64,000 nucleotides of DNA from positions 1 through 64,000 of the forward strand of contig JAHBNG010000043.1 in assembly GCA_019217005.1 (NCBI GenBank), read 5' to 3'. This document shows positions 36,770 to 48,452 of the stretch, in pieces. The position numbers and the translations under genes were made by a program. Every line of letters starts with the position of its first letter. Positions within the stretch are counted from its first letter, which is position 1. The notes under the pieces are model-generated. The model was not told where the DNA came from. It did no database searches and saw only the letters and a list, made by a program, of their open reading frames with translations. This DNA comes from Chloroflexi bacterium TSY (GTDB lineage: Bacteria > Chloroflexota > Anaerolineae > Caldilineales > Caldilineaceae).

Positions 36770-39700
36770 ATGCCCACAAAACAGAACATCCACAACTTTA
36801 TCTTGTTTGGCTTTGTCGGCCTGATCGTCTTGCTTGCGGCGGCGCTCTGGCAAGTCAGCGATGTTGCTGGCTCGCCAGCCGTGCAGCCAGCAACACCAAC
36901 ATCTGATCCAGCCTATGAACTGACACATGTCGTTTCAGCTGATGATGGTTTTGTGATCGCTGATCTTATGGGACTAAACGATGCGGGCGACATCCTCTTT
37001 GCAGGAACTTCCGCAGAGGATAGTCCCGAGGCACTCTATATTCGCACTCACCAAGGCGAAATAAAGATGATTGCACCACCCATTGCGCAGCGTGATTTTT
37101 TGCATGGCGATATCAATAATGAACACAACATTGTTATTGTGGATGAGGAAATAACGCAACATGGGAAGCTGTGGCACTTGCGGTATGGTGCCAAGATAAT
37201 TGACGGGCCCTACGAGTATGAGAAGCTTGCCATCGGGTCTCCCCATTCTGGCTTCAATCCACATTTCAGGTATTCTATTTTCGATACGGCTATCAACGAC
37301 CACAACCACATTGCTTATAGAGCGCACGGAGCCACTAAAAACACCAATACAATCGGTTGCGAAAAGTCGACTTGTGCTTTTTTTACAGTAGCAGCAAAAG
37401 TCGGGTACAAATTTTTCATGCAAACAGAGGGCTGCTCTAGGATTTCACCCCTTATGGTCATTTTTTGTCCCCGACTTTTGCCGTAGCTGTTTTTTTACGC
37501 AATGCACAGATGGCTCCTGTGCAGATCCTACTGCATTGTATGATGCAGTATTTACGAGTCGCGGCATCGACATTGCCAATAATAGTTTCGCTACATATAA
37601 ACAGTTGGTCCCTTATGACGATTTCATAGATGACAAGATGGGAGCAATTATTAAAGTGCGTAACTACTTTAGCAGTGAAGAGGAAATATTGGCCACGCAT
37701 AAGAACGACGGCTACTTTACCGGAATTTGGGACACCTCGATAAGCAATGATGGACAAAATGTCGTCTTTAAAGGCATACTCAGCGCCAATGGTGCTAGGG
37801 AATTAGGGGGAAGCGAGCACGAGTGGGGAATCTTTATGGGCGTTTTCACACCACAGGGTTGGGTCTTGCGCCCTGCCCTGTTGACCCACTTTCAGTCTCA
37901 GATGCGTGTCGGTCCACCTATTCTTTGGTATGATTCCCCTGGCATAAACAATGCGCGAACGATTGCTTTTCAAGCAAAGGACACGACAGGGCGCTGGACG
38001 ATCTATGCGGTACAAATGCCCTTCTTTTCAACCCATCCAACGGATCGGTACAGCTTTCAACCTGCATCTGCCCCCCATGTGGTAGCGCAAGAGGGGATGC
38101 CGCTGCCCAGTGGTGGTCGGATGGGTCGGGTACAATTATCAGTATCCGACAAATGGAAGTCTAAAACGTTAATCAATAATCAAGGTACAATTGCATTTGC
38201 CGAAGTCAATAATGGTCGTAGGTCAATCTGGTTGGCAAAGCCGACTGGTAACAACAACGCATATGATCCAGAGCAGCCAACCACCTACATCAACAACTTT
38301 GATGCTGGCCCGCGCTGGGATTTGCCACGTGGTATTTGGCGTCGATCTAATGGCATTCAGGGATGTACGGCCATTGGCGGCAATGCCGGTGGCGCGGCTG
38401 CGCTAACGATGTTGATCAACGCGCTTGAACACGACTGGGCTCTACAGCGCAACGGTCCGAGCCCATTGGCTCAGGAAGATTTACGCAACGTATACGACAA
38501 AACGGGCATCACGCGTGGCACCATTACCAATCCTCGCAATCCGTCCGAAACCTGTTACAACCGCCCCTTTGTCTGGCGGCTAGCACGTGACTACATCGAA
38601 AGCGCAGGATTTAACACCCGGCTTGAAACGAATCCAGCCGATTCCGAAGCATTTCTTAACGAAAATTTGGCCAAAGGTTCGCCCGTACTTGTCAGCACAC
38701 GGTTCAGTGCCCGCCGATGGTTTCGACCGGGTCCAGGTCACGTTGTCCTCTTCTGGGGCCGTAGTGGTGATGGCGATTATGTGGTTAGTGATGCGGCTGG
38801 TGATTATTTTTCGTCGGGCACCAACCATTACGGTCCAGGCAAATATGGCGGCTACAAGGTCTACAAAGAAGAGTTTGTCAAGTCAATGATTTTGGGGCGA
38901 CCACTGCTAGCAGTTGATCCCGTTGACCGTGAATCGGCCACACAAGTGATGGCTGCCAGCGCAAACCTGACTGTACGACGAGTTTTCGGTGTCACTGCCT
39001 ATGAACGTGACGACAACCATGCGGCTCTCCGCCTGTGGGTGGAGGATGGAAGCGGTCGGCGTAGCGGCATCCTGGCAAACGGTGCGCAAGTCACCGAGAT
39101 TCCTGGCAGCAGCGTCTTCCGCGAGCCACTTGCACCCGCAGATTCGTCGCTGCCTGCGGAGCATGAAGAGCCATCATTGCAGGATCAACTGGCCATCAGC
39201 ATTTCGGTCGATAATCCACCAGACGACCTGCATGTGGTCGTTCACGGGCTGGAAGCAAGCGAGTACGAACTAGACATCACCCTCTTTGCCGCCGGTGGAA
39301 TGGCGGCACGCAACACGTCCGCGGGCAGCGTGAACGCCGGACAGCAGAACACCGTCGATGTAAGTGACCTACTGGCGACCCCTGCCTTGGTAACCGATAA
39401 CAATCGCTATGAACAAGGCCAGTCCGTTACGGCATATTTTTTCAATGCCGGTGGCGCGGGGGCCAAGATCGATCTAGTCAAAGCGGGAAGTAAAGAAGTC
39501 GTCCAAACACAACTGCTGAATGGCTCAATTGATGGAGATCTATCCTTCGACACCAATGGGCTAGAGGCTGGTCCATACGAACTGCGTCTCTTTACGGCTG
39601 GTACTGAGAGTCCAAGTGCCATAGCGACCGTCGAGGTACTCGCAGTACCTGAACCAATACCAACACCGACAGCTACGCCGCCATCAGCTCCAACACCGTG

Positions 39701-42700
39701 GCCCACGCCAGGTACGCCTCTGCCCGCTCAGGGCAACGGCGTATCACTGCCAGGGATTGCCCAATTTGGGTTGGGCCGGTTGCACGCCGTTGCGCTTGCC
39801 GTCGATGAAACAGAGGTGGCTCTTGGTGATGACCGCGGCAATGTGGCCCTCTTCGATCTGTCGACGCAGCGTATCACCCGGCGCTTTGATGGCCACCAGA
39901 GTGCACCGATCCGGGCGCTTGCCTTTGCACCCGACGGTCAACACTTGCTTTCGGGTGGAGATGACAGCACCCTGCGCCTTTGGAATGTGGCAACCGGCAA
40001 GCAAGAACGCATTTTTGTCTATGATCGGGAATACAGCGTCTACGCCGTTGCCTTTACTTTGGACGGTAGCCAGATCGCTGCCGGTGGAACGGGACGCTTG
40101 AGCAGCGATTACACGCTGGCCGTCTGGGACGTTGCCACTGCCAGGCAAGTGCGGACGCTGCCTGGTCACAACCGCCAAGTCTCTGCCTTGGCTCTATCAC
40201 CTGACGGCACACGTCTGGCCAGCGCTTCCCATGATCAGTCGATTATCATTTGGGACACAGCAACGTGGGAACAGGTACGCTCGCTCAAAGGGCACACGTT
40301 TCGGGTCGAGGACGTGGCCTTTGCCGATAACACAACCCTGGCGTCGGCATCAAGCGATAGGACTGCACGCCTCTAGAACCTCGCAACGGGCGCTTCGACC
40401 CTGCTGGCCAGCGATTCCATGCGCGAGACGGCTAGCGTCACGTTCTCGGCGAATAGTCAACAGGTTCTGTTTGGTGGCAAGTTGGGCAACCTCCACATCT
40501 GGGATGTGGCAACTGCGACGTATGTAAATACACTCCTCGGTCACACTGGGCAAGTTTTCGATCTGGTTGCGTTGTCGAATTCAGGAGAGATACTATCTGT
40601 GGGCGAAGATGGTACACTGCGCCGCTGGCCCGTGGCCGATCCGCCCGCTGCTTACGCCGATCCCACCAACAGTTTACGCTGGGTATCAGAGATCGCGCTT
40701 TCACCCGACGGAACGCAGTTGCTAACGCTGGCACCAAACGGCTTTGGCACCGAACCACGTCTGTGGAATGTAGAAACTGGCACCATCGAACATATCTTTA
40801 CCGACGTCACAACAATGGGCAATGACATCATCTTTAATCACGATGGTCGCGAAGCCTTCTCCGTTCACGGCAACCAACTCTATCGCTGGGATGTGGCCAG
40901 CCGCACTCTGATCCACACCCTAACATCGACTGGTCTTACTGGCTTGAACGCTCTCGCACGCTCGGCAGATTCGGCTACACTTGTGGTTGGTGGAAGTCGC
41001 GGCGCAGCACTCTATCGATATGACGAAAGTCGCGGCACGTATGTGCAAAGCGCAACGCTCAGCGGTTTTAGCCAGCCTGTGAATGCCGTTGCCATAACGG
41101 CTGATGGTCACCGTTTTGCGACAGCAACCACAGCAGAAATTGTGCTTTGGAACAGTGCTGACGGTACCGAAATCGCTCGCTACACAGACCCCGTCCAGTT
41201 TGTCGGTGGGATGGCCTTTGCCCCGGATGGCGAGACGCTGGCGATTGGGAGTCGCCGACCAGCGCTTTGGAACACCACCAGTGGCAGAATTCAACCGATT
41301 ACGACACAGGGACGCACGATCGTCGATCTCGCTTGGCACAATGATGTTCTGATGCTGGTCAATCAGGCAGGTACACTCTCGGCCTATAACACACAGACGC
41401 TCAACGAAATCGCAACTTGGGAGCGAGAGCCAGGGATCGACTTCTCTGCCGTGGCGCTCGCTAGGGGGAATGCTGTTGATGGTATGGTCGCTGTGGCGGG
41501 TACCAACGCGGGGCAGGTGGTCGTCTTTGATCTGGCAGAACATGCACATAAGATGCTCTTTCGTGGTGGACAGATCTTTACGCCGGAAGCAATCGAGTTA
41601 ACCGCCGACGGAACGCACTTCATTACTGCCGGATTTAGAGATGGTCGTGCACTGATCTACAACACAACGACGCGCCAAATTGAGCAAACGTTGCGCGTAC
41701 CCGCTAGACAGACGAATGTCTATGCCGCGTCCCTGAGTGCAGATGGTTCTCTTGCCGCCACAGGTGGTATCGAAGGAGTGATCCATCTCTGGCAGGTGTC
41801 AGATGGAACGTTGCTCCACGCCCTACGTCATCCCACACCCAATGTTACAATTACGGCGTTGCGCTTTTCTGCAGACGGACGCTATCTGGTCACAGGTGAC
41901 AACGGAAACGGTGTACACTTGTGGGATGTCGCCGCAAGAACGCATATACGCTCATTTGCTGGTCATACCGACGTGGTGGATGCTGTGATGATCAGCACCG
42001 ACAACAGTCTGATCTTGTCCGGCGGTCGCGACAATCTGGCCTATCTCTTTGACGCAAACACGGGAGCCGTGCGCTCGACACTCAGCCACGATGACGACGT
42101 CACCGCTGTCGATCTATCTGCCTCTGCACAAGTTGCCTTGACCATCGGCAAGGATGGTGCGGCGACCCTGTGGGATGTTGCAACCGGGTCAGCACAACAG
42201 ACGTTGCACAACCGCTACGATGTAGTTGACAATCAAGGCCGCAAGTCAACTGTGACAGTTGGCTTAACTGCAGGTGCCTTTTCTGCAGATGAGCGCTACA
42301 TTGTCACGGGGGACGATAATGGCGTGGCCCAGGTATGGACCGTTCAGGAGGGGCAGCTCTTGCGCACCTTTGAGGGGCACGGCAACCCCATCGTGGCCGT
42401 TGCCTTCGATGTCGAGCGTAACCAGGTGATCGTTGCCGGAACGCTCACTGGCGAGAAGCCTACGACTCTGTTGCGCCACGCGCTTCATCTGCCCGACGCA
42501 TTGGCTTCTGGTCCAGGCTATCGCAATCGCGAGGGTGATGCAGGCAGCATTCAAGCCCTGGCTGTGTCGCCGAGCGGACAGCATCTGGCGGCAGCGACCT
42601 GCAATGGCTACGCCACCGTGTGGCACGTGGATGGCAGTAATGGGCCGGTTCAGATTCATGGCGGTGGTGCGAGCGCGTGCGTTTGGTTCGTGGCATTTAC

Positions 42701-43967
42701 GCCTGATGGCAATGAAGTCCTCGTTGGTGATACGGATGAAGTTGGCTTATACAGAGTGGACAACGGCGATCTCATCTACCGCCTGTCGCCCCACCGCTGG
42801 GCGATCCGTGGGGTCGCGTTCTCTCCGGATGGTCGTCTGCTGGCGACTGGGGGTGGTGACTTTGGCCCTGGGCAGAATTGCCAAGACAACTGCGGGTCGG
42901 TCAAAATCTACAATGGGATATCGGGTGAGTTGATTCATACAATCCCTTACCCATTTGAGGTGACTGCGTTGGAATTTGTGGATGAGCGCACACTCTTGGT
43001 CGGTTCGGCCGATGGCAACGTCGCTGCATGGGACGCGGCGACAGGACAGCTTGGCTTCCGCTATCCCAATGCCGCCAACAAGGTGACGCAATTGACGGTC
43101 TCGCCAACTGGTCACTACTTTCTGATGGATAGTCATGCGAACATGGTGTTGCTGCGCGACTTGCGCACGGGCGACGTCCTGCACACCTACATGCACGCCG
43201 AACCGGTGCAAGATATCGCTTTCCATCCAAACGGAGAGAAATTTGTTGTTTCGGCGGGACATAACGCCACCATCTGGCAACTCGATGGCACAATGGTGAC
43301 GGCTTATGGTAGTCTGGAAACCGTGCATACAGCCCGTTATTCGGCTGATGGCAGCGACATATACGTTGCTGGCGGCAACAACGGTGACGATTTTGTCCAG
43401 GAACTGATCGGCACCGACAAGACAACTGATGAAACGGTTTACACCATTCGCGGACGCGTCACCAACAGTGCTGGCGCGCCAGTGGCAGGTGCCTTGATCA
43501 CCTCTGCAGAGCAGAGCACCACAACGACAGCAGATGGCACCTATCAGCTAGAGGGGCTCCTGACGGGGACCTATCCAGTACGGGCGACGCATTCTGACAC
43601 CATCTTCACACCTGGTGAAAAACTCGTCACGCTGCCAGGGGCAAACGAGGCGAATTTTAGCGAGGTGGCGCTTTATACCATCACTGGTCGCGCGATCGAC
43701 AGCAATGGTAGACCGCTAGCCGATGTGGTTGTTCGCACGGATGGGCAGGAGACAGCAACGTCAGATAACGGGACCTATGCGTTGATTGATCTTGCCGCGG
43801 GGCGCCAGGTGGTTCGTGCGGACCACCTGGCCTATACGTTTGCGGAAGGTCAAAAGACAGTGACCTTGTCGTCCGCAGATAGTACGGTTAATTTTGTTGC
43901 TCTCCTCGATGAGTCACCAACTGATGATCTGAACAATCGGTTTTATTTACCGATACTCATGCGATAG
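36770..43967 (+). pseudogene. Giant secreted C39-like peptidase/WD40 protein, broken by a MITE and an amber codon
   Basis: After removing a 112-bp insertion, one frame of ~2,362 codons runs to 43967. Order: N-terminal membrane/signal segment (about 9-30); first propeller-like region; C39/papain-like domain with Cys in GIQGCTAIGGNAGGAAAL and His in GPGHVVLFWG; Pro/Thr linker; about 20 WD40 repeats (e.g. LRLWNVATGK, IIWDTATWEQ); two carboxypeptidase-regulatory-like Ig domains (TIRGRVTNSAGAPVAGA, TITGRAIDSNGRPLADV); C-terminal YLPILMR. Lesions: insertion 37386-37489 (frame shift) and TAG at 40374-40376 where repeats have Trp (ARL-stop-NLATG). The 5', middle and 3' parts could be expressed separately, but the original protein cannot be made. 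Confidence 0.87.
37386..37489. repeat. 104-bp MITE inserted in the giant WD40 gene
   Basis: CAGTAGCAGCAAAAGTCGGG to GACTTTTGCCGTAGCTG, flanked by TTTTTTTA at 37378-37385 and 37490-37497. Removing 112 bp restores the frame as CAFFTQCTDG. Homologous to 1222-1323 and 24970-25072 in the opposite orientation. Confidence 0.88.
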
Positions 43968-44010
43968 GTACTTTTGCAAAACACCCACCGTGATTACGTG
44001 AATAAATTCG

Positions 44011-44163
44011 GGTTCAACAGGATCTTATGTGGTTGAGAGGAAAAATCGAACCATGAAGGCACTGAAGGGATTGAAGAAGAGGTAGATGATCCTTCAATCT
44101 CTTCATTTCCATCATGGTAAATGTGGCTCTTTTTTTGTCAACCACTTGAGATCCGGTTGAACC
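44011..44163. repeat. CATGAAGG inverted-repeat element, copy 2 (153 bp)
   Basis: Outer ends GGTTCAACAGGATC and GATCCGGTTGAACC; inner ACCATGAAGG and CATCATGGT arms as in 21826-21952. It occupies most of the gap between the giant gene and Uma2. Confidence 0.6.
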
Positions 44164-44381
44164 TAAATTCGAAGGGATATGGCATGCTGTGCCCCTTCGA
44201 GCATTGAGTCTGTCAGGACAACAGGAATCAGACAATGCTCATCTTCTTCTGACTCAAAAGTGGTCAGGGTGGGATTGCATCAAGTTCTGTTGGGTTGATA
44301 TAATAGAGGAATAGCATAAGATTTATTTCGTATTGAGTAAGAGTTCATGTGCCGCCATCGTTGGGTGGAGGATCACAAATT

Positions 44382-44702
44382 ATGACGCTAGCTATCGATG
44401 AACGAAACTTGTTAACGCAACTCTTGCGCTCGCCGCGGCTACCACAGTTAGTGCGTGAACTTGAAATTATTATTGACGAGGAGGCGAACCGACGCAAAGC
44501 ATTCTACAACCAAATTACCGAAGGTGACAAAGCTGAGTTTATCAATGGAGAGATCATCTTTCATTCTCCAGTCAAACATCGTCACAATGATGCAAGTAGC
44601 AATCTCCATCTTCTGCTCAAAGCGCACGTTGCTCGTCATAAACTCGGATATGGGGAAATTATATCTACTTTACTTTCTGGTAAAAGAAAAGAGATGAGGT
44701 GA
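44382..44702 (+). pseudogene. Uma2-family endonuclease fragment, truncated
   Basis: About 95 native codons from ATG 44382, then IS-encoded residues (LLSGKRKEMR). ITEGDKAEFINGEIIFHSPVKHRHNDASSNLHLLLKAHV is the N-terminal half of the Uma2/DUF820 PD-(D/E)XK fold; the catalytic C-terminal half is missing. Removing the IS and one ATCTA copy gives EIISTD-stop. The gene was therefore already cut short before the IS arrived, probably by a deletion that joined it to the DegT gene. Confidence 0.7.
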
Positions 44703-46165
44703 GAAATGTGACAAAAAGCGGTTAGCGTTTCATCCTAAAGGTAGAGAACCCAAAAAGGAGGAAGGAATGCTAACCGCGCCAGAAATAACTATAGCAGTAC
44801 TGATGAATGTATTGCAAGTAACGCCGGTGGGAACAAACGTAAATGTAATGCGTCTGATGTGGGCGATGATGAATGGGTCGTTTCTGAAAAGTCGAGGAGC
44901 AATCCATAGTGGATTGAGTGAAAGCGGGTTTGAAGATGAGGAGCTCCGGCGAAGCTGGTGGAGCTTTCGATATGGATCATGGGATATTGCAAGCCTGCTC
45001 TCATCGTGGCAAGAAGAAGTGGAGTGGAAAGGGGAATGGGAGGCAAAAAAGTTAGAAGGATACCGAGTGAAAAGCATAGATATCACAGGGTTCTGGCGAC
45101 CGAAGCTGCAAGGGAAAGTGAACCGACTCTATAACTCAACGGCTCGTCGGCATTGCGCGCTCATCTTTGGAGTGATGATAAGCTCGGGGAGATAGGCGAA
45201 ACGAGTGCCACTGCTCAAGGCAATCATGAGATGCGAGGTAGGCACAAAGGAAAGTGAGTTTCGGAAAAAGCTGCTGAAAGAGACGAAGAAATCACTGGAG
45301 TCAGACGAAGTGGCGGTGGTCGATGCCGGGTTTACAATCAGAGAAATGCTAGAAAGCGACGTCGACCGATTTGTCCTTCGGGAAGCGATTAACTGCACAG
45401 CGCGCCGCAATGAGTTACCCGAACGTAAGGAAAAAGGCAGACCACCCGAATATGGTGATATTGTGCGTCCGCTCTCTCGATGCTATAGGGGAAAGCGACT
45501 CGAGGCCACAACTCCAGACTCGTTTGGTCAATTTGTCTATAGTGGTCGCCTGATTCGCTATCAAGCATGGCACAATCTCGTCCCCAGGACAACCAAGGTG
45601 GATACAGCCAACCGCACCTATTCGATTTACGTCTTTCAGGATCCTGCTTATCACACACCTTTGGTTCTGGCGACCGTCATGGCTTTACAAGCTGAAACCA
45701 TTTATCTTTTCTCTCTGGAGCGCTGGCCTGTTGAACATCCCCCCTTGGCTTCCAAGCAGATGATTGGCTTACATCGTCAATTTGTTCATGCCGATGAGGC
45801 TTGCTTCCGCTTACCTGAACTGGGGCTGCTGGCTGGCAATCTTCTTTCCCATTTAGCCGCTTCTCTTCCTCCCATACCGACTGGCTACTGGGATCGAGAG
45901 CCTCAAGCCACTCCCGGCAGGCTGCGCCGCGTTCTCTCGAGTGCTCTTTTTCCAACTCCCGACCAACTCGACCCTGACTTTCGGAAAAAGGCCTCGGTTT
46001 CACACCATTTCCCTAAAGGCGTTCTCGCTCATCGCCGCCTCAATGCCGCTGCTTAAACTAGCCGAGCACTATTTTTACATTTTATCCCGTTTTTTCAGGG
46101 TGGATTCTTTTTTCCGCCCCTTTCGGTTTGCCCTTTGTCACTCAAGCCTTTACCAGAAAGTAAAG
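44668..46165 (+). mobile_element. 1,498-bp insertion sequence with 17-bp perfect TIRs and ATCTA duplication
   Basis: Left end CTTTACTTTCTGGTAAA (44668-44684), right end its exact inverse (46149-46165), direct repeats ATCTA at 44663-44667 and 46166-46170. It encodes one DDE transposase in two open parts separated by an in-frame TAG. The intact ends suggest recent insertion. Confidence 0.9.
44767..46056 (+). pseudogene. DDE transposase with in-frame amber codon
   Basis: Both halves are in one frame; the only interruption is TAG at 45193-45195 (SSGR-stop-AKRVPLLKAI). Candidate DDE residues: Asp in KSIDITGFWRP, Asp in VAVVDAGF and Glu in LERWPVEHPPL. The C-terminal half includes RLPELGLLAGNLLSHLAASLPP. 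I cannot name the IS family; general features suggest an IS4/IS701-like clan. A C-to-T change of CAG to TAG would explain the stop. Confidence 0.75.
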
Positions 46166-47045
46166 ATCTACAGATTGAGAACAAGGACCACATCATGCAA
46201 ACAGCGGTAACAAAGCCACGCATTCACGCAACCTACGGCGCAGCCAGTGCGAATGGCACACCCGGCGTCCTCCCTACACCCTTTCCACGCACCATGGGAC
46301 CAAATTGCGCCCAATATCTACAAGAAGTGCTCGACAGCGGCATGACGGTCGACATGATGGGCCGCTTTGAGAAAGCCTTTGCCGCAGCGTTGGGGGTGAA
46401 ACATTGTATTGCCACGCCTGGCTGCACGCCGGCCCTGGGTGTCCTCGCCGCGGCCTTGCCCTTTGACCCTGGCGATGAGATCATCCTCAGCCCCATTACC
46501 GACTTTGGCACCATCCAAGGGCTTTGCTTGGAAAACCTCATTCCCGTCTTTGCCGACACCGAGCCGGGTACGGTTAATGTCAGCGCACAGACAATTGAAC
46601 CCTGTATCACCGACCGCACGCGCGCCATCCTGGTGGTGCATAAGACGGGCATCATTTGCGACATGGATCCCATCAACGAACTGGCACAGCGTCACGGTCT
46701 CTTTGTCTATGAAGATGTCTGTCAGGCGGTCTTTGGACGATATAAGGGACGCGTGACCGGCACATTGGGCCAAGCGGCAGCCTTTTCCTTCGATCCAGAA
46801 AAGACCATGGGGGCGGATACTGGCGGTTGCATAGTGACCAATGACGATGAGATGGCCGAGCGCATGCGTTTTATCGGCCACAGTCGCGGAGGAGAGATGG
46901 TCCCCCACTTTGGCCGCGTTCATGCTGAGTTGGGCTACGCTTATCGCATGCCCCAATGCACGGCGGCCATCAGCTTGGGACAGTTGGAGATTATTGACGA
47001 ACAGGTAGCTCAGCGTGACCGCATGGTGCGTCTGTTGACCAGTCT

Positions 47046-47423
47046 CAGTAGATCCAAATTTGGCGTTTTTGGCGATTTTCAGTCGAGATTGCAGGGATTT
47101 TGGAGTCATTTATTCAGATTTCGGTTACAGAAAACAACCTATTTCATATCTGAAAATCGCCCAAATCTAGGGGTGGTTCATTTTAGCTGGATAGATAGGT
47201 TTACACTTTTAGAAACAGAAAGAACGTTTATATTCTCTGATTTCGCCGGTTCTCAGAGAGAAAACGGTCTCATATAGATTTTTGTCTATATATCAAAAGT
47301 GTAAACCTAATTTTGAACCACCCCCAAATCTAACGCAAAAACTAGATATCGACCGGCAAATTTGTATTTATGTCAACTGTTTAGCCAGAATTCTCTCTCA
47401 AAACCTGAAATTTGGATCTACTG
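47046..47423. repeat. 215-bp MITE, copy 3, carrying a nested element
   Basis: CAGTAGATCC...GGATCTACTG with AGTCT at 47041-47045 and 47424-47428. Its 378 bp equal 215 bp plus a 154-bp element and a 9-bp duplication. Confidence 0.93.
47170..47323. repeat. 154-bp element nested in a 215-bp MITE
   Basis: Ends GGGGTGGTTCA and TGAACCACCC; inner arms TAGGTTTACACTTTT and AAAGTGTAAACCTA. CCAAATCTA is duplicated at 47161-47169 and 47324-47332. Single copy here; a different transposase from the host MITE is implied by its 9-bp duplication. Confidence 0.88.
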
Positions 47424-47894
47424 AGTCTACTAGCTGAGATTCCCGGCATCACGCCGCTCTCCATTCCAGACTACATGGATATCTATTCGTGCTGGATGGT
47501 CGGTTTCAGCATTGATGCGAAGGCGTTCCGCTGTACTGCCGAGGAATTTGCGCAACAAGTGGCTGACGCCGGAATCTCCGGTGCTGGTCAGGGCAAATAT
47601 TATCTCATGCCCGCAGCCTGCACTTTCTTGCAGAGACGTGCGGCGAACCAGACCCACCAGTTCGCCATGCCTCCAGCATCTCGTGAATATGCCTACAGTG
47701 GCGATAACTGCCCCAACGCGCAAACCTTTTTGGAGACCTTCATCCGCTGGTCATCGTTCTGCGAGAAATACCAGCCTGAGCATTGTGAATTGGCGGCAGA
47801 GATTGTGCGGAGCGTTGCGGACCGCAATCGTTGCTAGATTAAGCTACGTGGTGCGTGATGCGTCGTACGTGGACTGAGTGGTGGAGATTTATCG

Positions 47895-48371
47895 ATGAGT
47901 TATCAAGAGTGGTTGGCTGAGGTTCCCAAAGAGATTACTGATGATGCAATTTGGCGCACGGAAGTATACCGTTTGGGCCTATTTTTGGGTGATCTGGCGT
48001 GGCATGATGCATCAAAATTATCGATCAAGCCACCTACGCGGTCTCTGTCCAACCAACTTTATCGAGCAGCAGGAAGTGTTAGCGCCAACATTTGCGAAGG
48101 ATATAGTCGGGCATCAGGCAAAGATCGAGCAAGATTTTACGAATATGCGCTAGGTTCAGCCCGCGAGACGCGAGATTGGTACTTCAAATCTCGACATATC
48201 TTGGGACCTGTAGTAACAGATCATCGGATAAATCTGTCTGCCAGGGTCATCCAGCATCTGCTCCGTATGATTCCGAAATACCGAGGCAAATCGGTCCAAG
48301 AAGAGCAAGCACTCTACCTAGCCGAATCCGAATCAGAACTCCTTAAAACTATACCGATTCCAGAGCAATGA
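47895..48371 (+). CDS. Four-helix-bundle protein (23S rRNA IVP-like)
   Basis: 158 residues. SLSNQLYRAAGSVSANICEGYSRASGKDRARFYEYALGSARETRDW is the hallmark of the four-helix-bundle/IVP family, also related to Avd accessory proteins. These small proteins are common as single genes near sugar-modification loci; the molecular role is unclear. No reverse transcriptase or variable repeat is nearby, so it is not a diversity-generating element. It starts 58 bp after the broken DegT gene. Confidence 0.85.
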   Translation: MSYQEWLAEVPKEITDDAIWRTEVYRLGLFLGDLAWHDASKLSIKPPTRSLSNQLYRAAGSVSANICEGYSRASGKDRARFYEYALGSARETRDWYFKSRHILGPVVTDHRINLSARVIQHLLRMIPKYRGKSVQEEQALYLAESESELLKTIPIPEQ

Positions 48372-48452
48372 CCAATGATATATCCCACAAAGATACTATC
48401 ATCACAACCAGAACTCAATCAGTTCACGCACCACGCACCACAGGAGATATCT

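Larger units (their letters stand above)
46195..47837 (+). pseudogene. DegT/DnrJ/EryC1/StrS aminotransferase interrupted by nested MITEs
   Basis: Start ATG 46195. PLP fold-type I sugar-aminotransferase features: KHCIATPGCTPALGVLAAAL, VYEDVCQAVFGRYKG and AFSFDPEKTMGADTGG with the PLP lysine near residue 203. The frame is cut after RLLTS by a 378-bp insertion (47046-47423) plus AGTCT duplication. Excision rejoins LLTS-LLAEIPGITPLSI and continues to the TAG at 47835-47837. The restored product would be ~419 residues, normal for the family. As sequenced it yields a truncated enzyme lacking the C-terminal domain. Confidence 0.9.

Noticed and set aside
40374..45195. Two in-frame TAG codons as evidence of amber recoding
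   Set aside because: Many intact genes here end in TAG (e.g. 2927, 4728, 12140, 23418) without downstream continuation, so TAG is a normal stop.
47895..48371. Diversity-generating retroelement suggested by an Avd-like four-helix protein
   Set aside because: No reverse transcriptase, template repeat or variable repeat is present nearby.
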